Shown here: piece by piece, positions 1-7,941 of the stretch | Position numbering within the stretch: the stretch's first letter is position 1 | Layout of the letters: every line of letters starts with the position of its first letter | Source of the DNA: Ralstonia pickettii DTP0602 | Lineage (GTDB): Bacteria > Pseudomonadota > Gammaproteobacteria > Burkholderiales > Burkholderiaceae | DNA length: 64,000 bases | NCBI GenBank assembly: GCA_000471925.1 | Contig: CP006668.1 | Coordinates: 2,232,001 to 2,296,000, forward strand | Direction: 5' to 3' | The notes under the pieces: generated by a model | What the model was told of the DNA's origin: nothing | Seen by the model: only the letters and a program-made list of their open reading frames with translations | The model's database searches: none | Translations under genes and position numbers: made by a program

Positions 1-1632
1 GCGGTTGGCGACGAAGGCGGCATCCGACAGCGAGGCGTTCGCCGCCGGGTTGGCGCCGGTGGCGTGGAAATCGCTGAACGCGGCCGACTGGTTCACGAAC
101 ACGCCGCCGGTCAGGTTGAGCGACAGCGCCACGCCGGCGTCTTCGGCGGCATCGCGGATGCTTTCGGTCACGCCCGCATCAGTGGTGTAGGCGGACAGCG
201 TCAGCGCGCCGTGCTGCTTCGCGCCGCGGTGCGCCAGCGCAATGCTGTGCGCGGTGCTGTCGGTGCCGACAATGAACGAGATCGGGCCGAACAGTTCCTG
301 CATAATCTTGCCCTCGTCGCTGGCGTCCACCTTCAGCACCAGCGGCGTGCGGATGCGCGCGCCGGGGAACTCCGGATGTTCCAGCACGCGGCTGTCGGCG
401 ACGATCTCGCCGAGCGCGCGCGACGACTCGATGCGCTCGACCACGCCGTCGTTCTGGATCGCACCCAGCAGTTCCACGGCCTTCGCCGGATCGCCGGTCA
501 GCTTGCTCACGGCCTCGCCGATCGCCGCGGCGACCTGTTCGAAGCTGACGCGCCCTTCCGGCGTATCGATGCCGTCCTTCGGCACGTAGATGTTCTGCGG
601 CGCCGTGCACATCTGGCCCGAGTACAGCGACAGCGAGAACGCGATATTGCGCACCATGCCCTTGAAGTCGGCGGTAGAGGCGATAACGATCTGGTTGACG
701 CCGGCCTTCTCGGTGTAGACCTGCGCCTGGCGCGCATTGCGCTCCAGCCAGTCACCGTTGGTGCTGCTGCCGGTGAAGTCGATCAGGCGGACTTCCGGGC
801 GCAGGGCCAGCTTGGACGCCATGCGCTCGCTCGGGTCGTTGGCGACCAGCGTGACCAGGTTCGGGTCGAAGCCGGCTTCCTCCAGAACTTCACGCGCCAC
901 TTCCACCGTGATCGCCAGCGGCAGGATTGCGCCGGGGTGCGGCTTGACCACCACCGCATTGCCGGTCGCCAGGCTGGCGAACAGGCCGGGATACCCGTTC
1001 CAGGTCGGGAAGGTGCAGCAGCCGATCACCAGGCCCACGCCGCGCGGCACCACGCTGTAGCGCTTCTCCATACGCAGCGGTTCGTTCTTGCCCTGCGGCT
1101 TCTCCCAGATGGCCTGCTTCGGAATGCGGCGAAGCTCGTCCCAGGCATAGGCCACGGATTCCAGGCCGCGGTCCTGCGCGTGCGGGCCGCCCGCCTGGAA
1201 GGCCATCATGAAGGCCTGGCCGGTGGTGTGCATCACCGCGTAGGCGATCTCGAAGCTGCGGCGGTTCAGGCGCTGCAGGATCTCCAGCGAGACGCCGACC
1301 CAGGCTTCCGGTCCGGCCTTGCGCCAGGCGGGCATGCCCTTGGCGACGCCGGCGAAGAGCTGGTCGAGGTCGGGCTTCGGATAGGTGATGCCCAGTTCCG
1401 GGCCGTACGGCGAGACTTCCTTGCCGGCCTGGCCGACGGTGCCCGGCTGCGACAGTGCAAAGGGCTTGTTCAGGCGGGCTTCAAAGGCGGCCTTGCCGTC
1501 GGCGTTGGCGGTTTCGCCGTAGGCCCTGGGGCTCGGCATTTCGGAAAACGGGCTCCAGTAGCCGCGCTCGGCGATGGCTTGGGTGGCTTGTTCCAGCAGC
1601 GCCTGGTGGCGCTCAAAAAACGGATGGGACAC
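1..1632 (-). CDS. paaN: PaaN-type phenylacetate ring-opening aldehyde dehydrogenase (3' end cut by window edge)
   Basis: This is an aldehyde-dehydrogenase-fold protein of the PaaN family, proposed to act in ring opening after phenylacetyl-CoA epoxidation. The reading frame has no stop for 544 codons and runs off the left edge; the family is about 550 residues, so only a few are missing. A GTG start at 1632 is chosen because a GGAG lies about 7 nt upstream. The nucleotide-binding stretch around VVKPHPGAILP and a catalytic-cysteine region around YSGQMCTAPQN are visible. It is the last visible gene of the paaABCDE operon, 54 nt after paaE. The family and role come from established knowledge; the exact reaction is less certain because a different protein, PaaZ, does this job in E. 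coli. Confidence 0.9.
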   Translation of the reverse strand, partial: MSHPFFERHQALLEQATQAIAERGYWSPFSEMPSPRAYGETANADGKAAFEARLNKPFALSQPGTVGQAGKEVSPYGPELGITYPKPDLDQLFAGVAKGMPAWRKAGPEAWVGVSLEILQRLNRRSFEIAYAVMHTTGQAFMMAFQAGGPHAQDRGLESVAYAWDELRRIPKQAIWEKPQGKNEPLRMEKRYSVVPRGVGLVIGCCTFPTWNGYPGLFASLATGNAVVVKPHPGAILPLAITVEVAREVLEEAGFDPNLVTLVANDPSERMASKLALRPEVRLIDFTGSSTNGDWLERNARQAQVYTEKAGVNQIVIASTADFKGMVRNIAFSLSLYSGQMCTAPQNIYVPKDGIDTPEGRVSFEQVAAAIGEAVSKLTGDPAKAVELLGAIQNDGVVERIESSRALGEIVADSRVLEHPEFPGARIRTPLVLKVDASDEGKIMQELFGPISFIVGTDSTAHSIALAHRGAKQHGALTLSAYTTDAGVTESIRDAAEDAGVALSLNLTGGVFVNQSAAFSDFHATGANPAANASLSDAAFVANR

Positions 1633-1686
1633 GGCTTGCTCCGGGGGATGTCGGGTTTCTGTAATCAGGGGGAGGACCAGGACGCT

Positions 1687-2763
1687 TCAGGATTCCTGGT
1701 CAAAGTCGATCACCAGCTTGTCGCTGACGGCATAGCTCTGGCAGCTCAGGATGAAGCCGCGGGCGACTTCGTAGTCTTCCAGCGCAAAGTTCACGTCCAT
1801 GTCGACCTCGCCTTCGATGCGCTTGCAGCGGCAGGTCGAGCAGACGCCGCCCTTGCACGAGTAAGGCAGTTCGATGCCCTGCGCCAGCGCGGCGTCCAGC
1901 ACGGTCTCCTTGTTCTTCTCCAGCGTGAAGCTGCGGGTGCGGCCGTCCTGGATCACGGTGACTTCGCACTGCTGCTGACCGGCCTGCTTGTGCGCATGCG
2001 CCGCCGGGCGGGCTGAAGGGATGCTGGTGGCGAACAGCTCGCGCTTGATGCGTGTCTTGTCGACGCCGTTGTCTTGCAGCGCCTGCGACACCTCTTCCAT
2101 CATCGAATGCGGGCCGCAGATAAAGGTGACGTCGATGTCCTGTGGCTTCACCCAGTGCTTCAGCAAGGCATTGACCTTCGCGCCATCGATACGGCCGTTG
2201 AAGAGATCGATATCAAGCTGCTCGCGGCTGAGCACGAACACCAGGTTGAAGCGCTGCAGGTAGGTGTCCTTCAGGTCTTCCAGCTCTTCCTTGAACAACA
2301 CGGACGACGAAGCGCGGTTGCCGTAGAACAGCGTGAAGCGGCTCTCCGGCTCGGCCTGCAACGTGGTCTTGATGATCGACAGCATCGGCGTGATGCCGCT
2401 GCCGGCGGCAAAGGCGACGTAGTGCTTCGCGTGCGTGGCGGACAGCGGCACGTGGAAATGGCCGGAGGGTGGCATCACTTCCAGCGTCATGCCCGGCTGC
2501 AGCTGCTCGTTGGCCCAGTTGGAGAACAGGCCGCCGTCGACGCGCTTGATCGCCACGCGCAGCCGTGCATCCTGCACCGCCGAGCAGATCGAGTAGGAAC
2601 GGCGCACGTCTTCGCCGCCGATGCCGGTGCGCAGCGTCAGGTGCTGGCCCTGCACGTAGCGGTAGGTGTCGGCCAGTTCGTCGGGCACGGCGAAGGTCAC
2701 GGCCACGGCGTCGCGGGTTTCGCGCGTGACCGAGGCCACGGTCAGTTCATGGAATTTGCTCAT
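1687..2763 (-). CDS. paaE: Phenylacetyl-CoA 1,2-epoxidase reductase subunit PaaE
   Basis: This 358-residue reductase passes electrons from NADPH through FAD and a [2Fe-2S] centre to the diiron oxygenase PaaA. The N-terminal two thirds is a ferredoxin-NADP reductase module: RRSYSICS is the FAD site, GSGITPMLS the nucleotide site and FICGPHSM the C-terminal NADP motif. The C-terminal third is a plant-type ferredoxin domain with cysteines in CKGGVCSTC and a last cysteine in ILSCQSY. The ATG at 2763 is preferred over upstream in-frame starts because homology begins at MSKFHELTVASV and an AAGGTGGGGAG stretch precedes it. It follows paaD by 17 nt, so the two are almost certainly cotranscribed. Confidence 0.96.
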   Translation of the reverse strand: MSKFHELTVASVTRETRDAVAVTFAVPDELADTYRYVQGQHLTLRTGIGGEDVRRSYSICSAVQDARLRVAIKRVDGGLFSNWANEQLQPGMTLEVMPPSGHFHVPLSATHAKHYVAFAAGSGITPMLSIIKTTLQAEPESRFTLFYGNRASSSVLFKEELEDLKDTYLQRFNLVFVLSREQLDIDLFNGRIDGAKVNALLKHWVKPQDIDVTFICGPHSMMEEVSQALQDNGVDKTRIKRELFATSIPSARPAAHAHKQAGQQQCEVTVIQDGRTRSFTLEKNKETVLDAALAQGIELPYSCKGGVCSTCRCKRIEGEVDMDVNFALEDYEVARGFILSCQSYAVSDKLVIDFDQES

Positions 2764-2780
2764 CTCCCCACCTTTCCTTC

Positions 2781-3296
2781 TCAGTGAGCCTTGAAGTAGT
2801 CGAACGGCTCTTTGCAGTCGCCGCAGCGATACAACGCCTTGCACGCGGTCGAGCCGAACTGGCTGACCAGCCGCGTATGGCGCGAGCCGCAATGCGGGCA
2901 GGCCACCACCAGCGCGGGCGACGCCTTGCGGCTGATGCCGCTGATATCGATCACCTGCTGCGCCGGCGGCGCGATGCCGTAGCCGCTCAGGCTGGCCTTG
3001 CCGCGCGGGGTCATCCAGTCGGTGGTCCAGGCCGGCGCCAGTTGCGTCTGCACCCGCACGGAATCAACGCCCTGTGCGGCGAGCGCGCTTTCGATGCCTT
3101 CGCGGATCACCGTCATGGCCGGGCAGCCGGAATAGGTCGGCGTGATGGTGACGACGCAGGTCTCACCGACCCATGCCACGTCGCGCACGATGCCAAGGTC
3201 CACCACGGAGATCACCGGGATCTCAGGGTCCGGCACCGTATCGAGCCAGGTCCAGACCTGTTCGACGGCGGGGCGTGCCAGCGTTTGCGCGGTCAT
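2781..3296 (-). CDS. paaD: Phenylacetyl-CoA epoxidase subunit PaaD (MIP18-like)
   Basis: This 171-residue protein of the MIP18/DUF59 family is thought to help assemble or maturate the metal centres of the PaaABCE epoxidase. The N-terminal half has the family signature DPEIPVISVVDLGIV and the TPTYSGCPAM loop with its conserved cysteine. The C-terminus has a zinc-ribbon-like part with CPHCG and CGDC pairs. The ATG at 3296 lies 5 nt after the paaC stop, implying translational coupling. An upstream in-frame ATG would overlap paaC deeply and adds no homology. Confidence 0.95.
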   Translation of the reverse strand: MTAQTLARPAVEQVWTWLDTVPDPEIPVISVVDLGIVRDVAWVGETCVVTITPTYSGCPAMTVIREGIESALAAQGVDSVRVQTQLAPAWTTDWMTPRGKASLSGYGIAPPAQQVIDISGISRKASPALVVACPHCGSRHTRLVSQFGSTACKALYRCGDCKEPFDYFKAH

Positions 3297-3301
3297 GGCG
3301 C

Positions 3302-4054
3302 TCACCACTGCGCGCCGGGATAGGCGCGCTGCAGGAACTGCATTTCGGCCAGCAGGTAGCCGAGGTGTTCGGTATGCCGGCCGTGGCGGCCGCCGCTCTG
3401 TGCCCACTGGCCGGCGGGCACGCGCAGGGTGGCTTCTTCCAGCACCTCGCTAACATGGCGCTGCCAGGGCTCGGCCAGGGTTGCGGGATCGGGAATCACG
3501 CCGTCGCGCACCAGCGCGGCCTCGGCCGCATCCGCTTCGAACAGTTCGCCGGTGAACATCCACAGGTCGTCGAAGGCGTCCTGCATGCGGCGATGGCTCT
3601 CTTCGGTGCCGTCGCCCAGGCGCACCACCAGGTCGGCACTGCGGCGCACGTGGTAGGTGACTTCCTTGAGCGACTTGGCGGCGATCTCTGCGATGCGCGC
3701 GTCGGTCGAGCGCTGCAGCCCTTCCAGCAGGAAGTAATGCCAGGTGTCGAACAGGAACTGGCGCGCCAGCGTATCGGCATAGCTGCCGTTGGGCTGCTCG
3801 ACCAGCAGCAGGTTGCGGAACTGGTGGGCGTCGCGCAGGTAGGCGAGCTGGTCGGCGGTGCGGCCGGTGCCCTCCACTTCCGCGGCATAACCCAGCCACA
3901 GGCGGGTCTGGCCGACCAGGTCGAGCGCCACGTTGGTCAGTGCAATGTCCTCCTCCAGCGCCGGGCCGCGGCCGCACCATTCCGACAGGCGCTGGCCGAG
4001 CACCAGCGTGGAATCGCCGAGGCGCAGCAGGTATTCGAGCTTGTGGTTGTCCAT
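3302..4054 (-). CDS. paaC: Phenylacetyl-CoA 1,2-epoxidase structural subunit PaaC
   Basis: This 250-residue, mostly helical ferritin-like protein is the structural partner of the catalytic subunit PaaA in the epoxidase core. The N-terminus (DNHKLEYLLRLGDSTLVLGQ) and the DTWHYFLLEGLQ and YHVRRSADLVVRLGDGTEES stretches are characteristic of PaaC. The ATG at 4054 is used; the gap from paaB is 13 nt and the stop lies just before the paaD start. PaaC keeps the fold of PaaA but is described in the family as lacking a functional diiron site. Confidence 0.95.
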   Translation of the reverse strand: MDNHKLEYLLRLGDSTLVLGQRLSEWCGRGPALEEDIALTNVALDLVGQTRLWLGYAAEVEGTGRTADQLAYLRDAHQFRNLLLVEQPNGSYADTLARQFLFDTWHYFLLEGLQRSTDARIAEIAAKSLKEVTYHVRRSADLVVRLGDGTEESHRRMQDAFDDLWMFTGELFEADAAEAALVRDGVIPDPATLAEPWQRHVSEVLEEATLRVPAGQWAQSGGRHGRHTEHLGYLLAEMQFLQRAYPGAQW

Positions 4055-4067
4055 GATGCGCGCCGTA

Positions 4068-4349
4068 TCAGATGTGCTTGACCGCTTCCGGCATGGGGAA
4101 GAACGTCGGGTGGCGGTAGACCTTGCTGTTGGCCGGCTCGAACAGCGGGCCCTTGTCGCCGGGGCTGCTGGCGACCACATCGCCGGCCTTCACCACCCAG
4201 ACGCTGACGCCCTCGTTGCGGCGCGTGTAGACGTCGCGGGCATTGTTGATCGCCATTTCGCCGTCGGGCGCGTGCAGGCTGCCCACGTGCTTGTGGGCCA
4301 GGCCGTGCTGGCTGCGGATAAAGATCTCCCAAAGCGGCCACTCTTTCAT
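4068..4349 (-). CDS. paaB: Phenylacetyl-CoA 1,2-epoxidase subunit PaaB
   Basis: This 93-residue protein matches PaaB from end to end: it opens with MKEWPLWEIFIRSQHGLAHKH and contains the NARDVYTRRNEGVSVWVV segment. PaaB bridges PaaAC units in the epoxidase complex and is needed for electron transfer from PaaE. An AGGAGG-like ribosome binding site precedes the ATG (read on the minus strand from about 4359). The gene sits between paaA and paaC, the normal order. Confidence 0.96.
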   Translation of the reverse strand: MKEWPLWEIFIRSQHGLAHKHVGSLHAPDGEMAINNARDVYTRRNEGVSVWVVKAGDVVASSPGDKGPLFEPANSKVYRHPTFFPMPEAVKHI

Positions 4350-4404
4350 GGCTACCTCCTGTTTGATGCGGGTTCGATGGGGAGCGGCGCCGCGCGCCGC
4401 GGGG

Positions 4405-5391
4405 TCAGGCGGCGGCTTGCTGCGCCTGCTTGTCGGCGTGGGCCACCAGCGCGTCGCGGAACCATGCGCCGTCGTCCCAGGCCTTCACGCGGGTGCGCAG
4501 GCGGTCGCGGTTGCAAGGGCCGTTGCCCTGGAGGACGTTGTAAAACTCGGACCAGTCGATCTCGCCGAAGTCATAGTGGCCGCGTTCCTCGTTCCACTTC
4601 AGGTCGGGATCGGGAATGGTCAGGCCCAGGTACTCGGCCTGCGGCACGGTCTGGTCGACCATCTTCTGGCGCAGCTCGTCGTTGGAGAACAGCTTGATGC
4701 GCCATTGCATGGATTGCGCGCTGTTGGGCGAATCGCCGTCGGACGGGCCGAACATCATCAGCGCCGGCCACCACCAGCGGTTCAGCGCGTCCTGCGCCAT
4801 CTGCTTCTGCTCGGGCGTGCCGTTGCACAGCGAGAGCAGGATGTCGTAGCCCTGGCGCTGGTGGAAGGACTCTTCCTTGCAGACACGCACCATAGCGCGC
4901 GCATACGGGCCGAACGAGCAGCGGCACAGCGGCACCTGGTTGATGATGGCCGAGCCATCGACCAGCCAGCCGATCATGCCGATATCGGCCCAGCTCAGCG
5001 TCGGGTAATTGAAGATGCTGGAATACTTGGCCTTGCCCGAATGCAGGTCGCCCAGCATCTGGTCGCGCGACACACCCAGCGTCTCGGCCGCGCTGTAGAG
5101 GTACAGGCCATGGCCAGCCTCGTCCTGGATCTTGGCCAGCAGCACCGCCTTGCGCTCCAGCGTGGGGGCGCGGGTGACCCAGTTGCCTTCGGGCAACTGG
5201 CCGACGATCTCCGAATGGGCGTGCTGCGAGATCTGGCGGATCAGGGTCTTGCGGTACGACTCGGGCATCCAGTCCTTGGCCTCGATCTTGATGCCGGCAT
5301 CCACGCGGGCCTGGAACTCGCGTTCCTGCGGGTCCATTTCTTCCATTGCGCGGAGCCTTGTTGCTCCTGTCTCCACCAGCTGTGCGTACAT
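4405..5391 (-). CDS. paaA: Phenylacetyl-CoA 1,2-epoxidase catalytic subunit PaaA
   Basis: This is the diiron monooxygenase subunit that epoxidises the aromatic ring of phenylacetyl-CoA, committing it to aerobic ring cleavage. At 328 residues it has the family length. Iron-ligand motifs are visible as DEAGHG (about residue 116) and EESFHQ (about residue 200). The ATG at 5391 (MYAQLVETG) is preferred over a GTG at 5403 because a GGAG lies 6 nt upstream of it and the GTG would overlap that site. It is the first gene of the minus-strand operon and is divergent from paaX across a 129 bp regulatory region. Confidence 0.96.
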   Translation of the reverse strand: MYAQLVETGATRLRAMEEMDPQEREFQARVDAGIKIEAKDWMPESYRKTLIRQISQHAHSEIVGQLPEGNWVTRAPTLERKAVLLAKIQDEAGHGLYLYSAAETLGVSRDQMLGDLHSGKAKYSSIFNYPTLSWADIGMIGWLVDGSAIINQVPLCRCSFGPYARAMVRVCKEESFHQRQGYDILLSLCNGTPEQKQMAQDALNRWWWPALMMFGPSDGDSPNSAQSMQWRIKLFSNDELRQKMVDQTVPQAEYLGLTIPDPDLKWNEERGHYDFGEIDWSEFYNVLQGNGPCNRDRLRTRVKAWDDGAWFRDALVAHADKQAQQAAA

Positions 5392-5416
5392 CGCCTGCTC
5401 CACCTGTTTTGGTCGT

Positions 5417-5440
5417 GATCAACGTCTTGATCTGCGTCAA
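5417..5440. promoter_or_regulatory. Overlapping palindromes upstream of paaA, one FNR/ANR-like
   Basis: Two inverted repeats share the same bases. GATCAA-cgtc-TTGATC lies at 5417-5432 and TTGAT-ctgc-GTCAA at 5427-5440. The second matches the FNR/ANR half-site pair TTGAT-N4-ATCAA at nine of ten positions. They lie 26-49 nt upstream of the paaA start codon, where a repressor or activator could act on the operon. Whether an FNR-type protein binds is inference. Confidence 0.4.
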
Positions 5441-5463
5441 TCTCGTAAGTTGAAATAGATGGT

Positions 5464-5506
5464 AGTGATACAATTTGATTCAAGCAATCGCCGTTTGTGT
5501 ATCACT
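5464..5506. promoter_or_regulatory. Probable PaaX operator between paaA and paaX
   Basis: Perfect 8 bp arms AGTGATAC (5464-5471) and GTATCACT (5499-5506) flank a 27 bp spacer that also contains TGATTC (5476-5481). PaaX of E. coli recognises TGATTC-type half-sites, so this placement in the divergent paaA-paaX gap fits autoregulated repression relieved by phenylacetyl-CoA. The arms are seen directly; the assignment to PaaX is inference. Confidence 0.6.
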
Positions 5507-5520
5507 TTCGGAGGCCCCCG

Positions 5521-6441
5521 ATGGCTACGCCAGACCCCGATCCGGTTTCCCCTCGCGTGGCGCGGCTGGCACGCGGGCTCAAGCTGGGCGCCAATTCGCT
5601 GCTGGTGACGCTGTTCGGCGACGTGGTCGCGCCACGGCCGCAGGCGATCTGGCTGGGCAGCCTGATCCGCCTGGCGGCGCCGTTCGGCATCAATGACCGG
5701 CTGGTGCGCACCGCCACTTTCCGCCTCACCGCCGACGACTGGCTGGCCGCCACGCGCATCGGGCGGCGCAGCTACTACGGACTGTCGGAAGCTGGCCTGC
5801 AACGCGTGCTGCACGCGGGCAAGCGCATCTATGCGGGCGAAGCGCCCGAATGGGACGGGCGCTGGACGCTGGTAATGGTGCGCGGTGACGTACGCGCCAC
5901 GATCCGGCAGCGACTGAAGCGGGAGTTGCTCTGGGAAGGGTTCGGCGCGATCGCGACCGGGGTGATGGCGCACCCCAATGCCGACCTGGCCTCGCTGCGC
6001 GAGATCGTCCAGGCGGCACGGGCGCAGGAGTATGTGGCGGTGATGGAGGCGAGCAGCCTGGAGGCGTTTTCTATCAGGCCGCTGCAGGCGCTGATGCACC
6101 AGACCTTCAAGCTGGGCGACGTGGCCGACGCGTGGCAGGCGCTGCTGCGGCGGTTTTCACCGCTGGCGGAAGAAGCGGCACAGCTCGCGCCGGCCGATGC
6201 CTTCTTCGTGCGGACGCTGCTGGTGCATGAGTACCGGCGCGTGCTGCTGCGCGATCCGAACCTGCCGGAAGTGCTTCTGCCGGCGGACTGGCCTGGTCGC
6301 ACGGCGCGGGGGATGTGCAGCGAGATTTATACGGCGTTGTTGGATGCGAGCGAGAAGTATCTGCACGGGGTGATAGAGGCGGCAGATGGTGCGCTGCGGG
6401 ACGCGAAGCGTGAGTTGCACAAGCGCTTTACACATACCTGA
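5521..6441 (+). CDS. paaX: PaaX family phenylacetate repressor
   Basis: This 306-residue regulator of the PaaX family represses phenylacetate genes and is released by phenylacetyl-CoA in characterised members. The N-terminal winged-helix region shows the family signature SLLVTLFGDVVAPRPQAIWL and GINDRLVRTATFRLTADDWL; the C-terminal region carries SEIYTALLDASEKYL. The ATG at 5521 follows a GGAGG with 6 nt spacing. The gene is divergent from paaA with an operator-like inverted repeat between them, which suggests autoregulation. Confidence 0.95.
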   Translation: MATPDPDPVSPRVARLARGLKLGANSLLVTLFGDVVAPRPQAIWLGSLIRLAAPFGINDRLVRTATFRLTADDWLAATRIGRRSYYGLSEAGLQRVLHAGKRIYAGEAPEWDGRWTLVMVRGDVRATIRQRLKRELLWEGFGAIATGVMAHPNADLASLREIVQAARAQEYVAVMEASSLEAFSIRPLQALMHQTFKLGDVADAWQALLRRFSPLAEEAAQLAPADAFFVRTLLVHEYRRVLLRDPNLPEVLLPADWPGRTARGMCSEIYTALLDASEKYLHGVIEAADGALRDAKRELHKRFTHT

Positions 6442-6463
6442 CGTCCCGCAGGCCGCTTGTCTG

Positions 6464-6493
6464 CTCCCCTCTCCCGCGCGCGGGAGAGGGAGC
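6464..6493. repeat. REP-like palindrome copy 1
   Basis: Perfect 12 bp arms CCCTCTCCCGCG and CGCGGGAGAGGG meet without a loop (6467-6490), flanked by GCTCC and GAGC. It lies in the 76 bp gap between the convergent 3' ends of paaX and boxA, so it may also act as a bidirectional transcription barrier. Four other copies of this element occur in the window. Confidence 0.8.
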
Positions 6494-6517
6494 GGGTCTG
6501 TGGGAATTGATACCGGC

Positions 6518-7798
6518 TTAGTACGTTTCCAGATGCAAGCGACCGTCGCGCTTCAGCCCTTCAGCCAGCGACTCCCAATTCAGTCCGGCCTGCTGCGCCA
6601 CATCCCGCAGCGCCAGCACCACACCCTCTTCCATGCTCTTCAGCCCGCACACGTAGAAGCAGGTGTCGGGGCTCGCCAGCAGCGCCGCCAGATCCGCCGC
6701 GCGCTCGCGCATCAGGTCCTGCACATAGCGCTTGGGCTGCCCCGGCGTGCGCGAGAACGCCAGGTTGATGTCGATGAAGTCCTTCGGCAGGCTCTGCAGC
6801 GGGCCGAAGTAAGGCAGCTCTTCCCGCGTGCGCGCGCCGAAGAACAGCATCAACTTGCCGCCGTCGAACTTGCCGGCCTTGCGCAGGCGCCGGCGCCATT
6901 CCGTCATGGCCCGCATCGGCGCACTGCCGGTGCCGGTGCAGATCATCACGATATTCGAGCGCGGATGATTGGGCATCAGGAAGCTGGCGCCGAACGGCCC
7001 GATCACTTCCACCTTGTCGCCCACCTTCAGGTCGCACATGTAGTTGGACGCGACGCCGCGCACGGGATTGCCGTCGTGGTCGTCCAGCACGCGCTTGATA
7101 GTTAGTGACAGGTTGTTGTAGCCCGGGCGCTCGCCATTGCGCGCGCTGGCGATGGAGTACTGGCGCGCATGATGCGGGCGGCCGCTGGCGTCGGCGCCCG
7201 GCGGCACGATGCCGATCGACTGGCCTTCCAGCACCGGGAACGGTGTCGCGCCGAAATCCAGCACGATGTGGTGCGTGTCGTATTCGCGTCCTACTTCGGT
7301 CACGCGCACATTGCCGGTCACGGTGGCGGTGATGGTCTTCTTGGCGGACTTGGCGCCGTACAGGTTAGTGTAGGCATGCGCGGCGGACCACGGCGGCACG
7401 GTAGCGCCGTAGCGGGCGCTGTTGAAGGCGTCTGCGCCGGTGCCGGCCAGCGGCGACGTGGCTGGAATCTCGGGCGCGGCGGTCTGCATCTCAGCGCCGG
7501 GCGCCAGATCGGCCAGCTGCTCAGGCGACAGTTCTTCCGGCAGCGTGTCCCAGGTGAGTTGCTCTTCGATGCTGTAGGCGCGCAGCCGGGGCATGGCGCG
7601 CCAGTTGTCGATCGAGCCCGTCGGGCACGGCGAAATGCAGGCCATGCACAGGTTGCACTTGTCGGCATCGACCACGTAGTTGCGCGAGTCGTGCGTGATC
7701 GCGCCCACCGGGCAGGTCGCTTCGCAGGTGTTGCAGCGGATGCAGATCTCGGGATCGATCAGGTGCTGCTTGATGACTTGAATTTCTGCCATGTCCAT
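6518..7798 (-). CDS. boxA: Benzoyl-CoA 2,3-epoxidase reductase component BoxA
   Basis: BoxA supplies electrons from NADPH to the diiron epoxidase BoxB. The 426-residue chain starts with two [4Fe-4S] ferredoxin motifs, [12 protein letters not shown] and [12 protein letters not shown], then a linker of about 90 residues, then a ferredoxin-NADP reductase module with RQYSIASAR (FAD) and [12 protein letters not shown] (nucleotide). The ATG at 7798 has a GGAG 6 nt upstream; a GTG at 7810 is less likely because it overlaps that site. It is the last gene of the boxCBA run and is separated from boxB by 143 bp holding a REP-like palindrome. Confidence 0.95.
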   Translation of the reverse strand: MDMAEIQVIKQHLIDPEICIRCNTCEATCPVGAITHDSRNYVVDADKCNLCMACISPCPTGSIDNWRAMPRLRAYSIEEQLTWDTLPEELSPEQLADLAPGAEMQTAAPEIPATSPLAGTGADAFNSARYGATVPPWSAAHAYTNLYGAKSAKKTITATVTGNVRVTEVGREYDTHHIVLDFGATPFPVLEGQSIGIVPPGADASGRPHHARQYSIASARNGERPGYNNLSLTIKRVLDDHDGNPVRGVASNYMCDLKVGDKVEVIGPFGASFLMPNHPRSNIVMICTGTGSAPMRAMTEWRRRLRKAGKFDGGKLMLFFGARTREELPYFGPLQSLPKDFIDINLAFSRTPGQPKRYVQDLMRERAADLAALLASPDTCFYVCGLKSMEEGVVLALRDVAQQAGLNWESLAEGLKRDGRLHLETY

Positions 7799-7883
7799 GG
7801 CGGTCTCCACAGAATCAGGGGCGCTCGGGGTGAGGGTCGTTTAAGCAGCGGCGCTTCGTTGAAGCGCCAGCCCTCTCCCCCGG

Positions 7884-7916
7884 CCCCTCTCCTGCAAGCG
7901 GGAGAGGGGAGCAAAC
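7884..7916. repeat. REP-like palindrome copy 2
   Basis: Arms CCCCTCTCC (7884-7892) and GGAGAGGGG (7901-7909) enclose the loop TGCAAGCG, followed by AGCAAAC. It lies between boxB and boxA inside the operon, where the RNA hairpin could affect relative boxA expression. The same arms and the trailing AGCAAAC recur near 35880 and 53290. Confidence 0.8.
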
Positions 7917-7941
7917 AGGGAGCAATTGATAAGCGCGTGGC

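Noticed and set aside
64..2016. 650-residue plus-strand open frame opposite paaN and paaE
   Set aside because: High-GC shadow frame: Arg/Ala/Gly-rich, no ribosome site, no recognisable motif, and the opposite strand encodes conserved enzymes.
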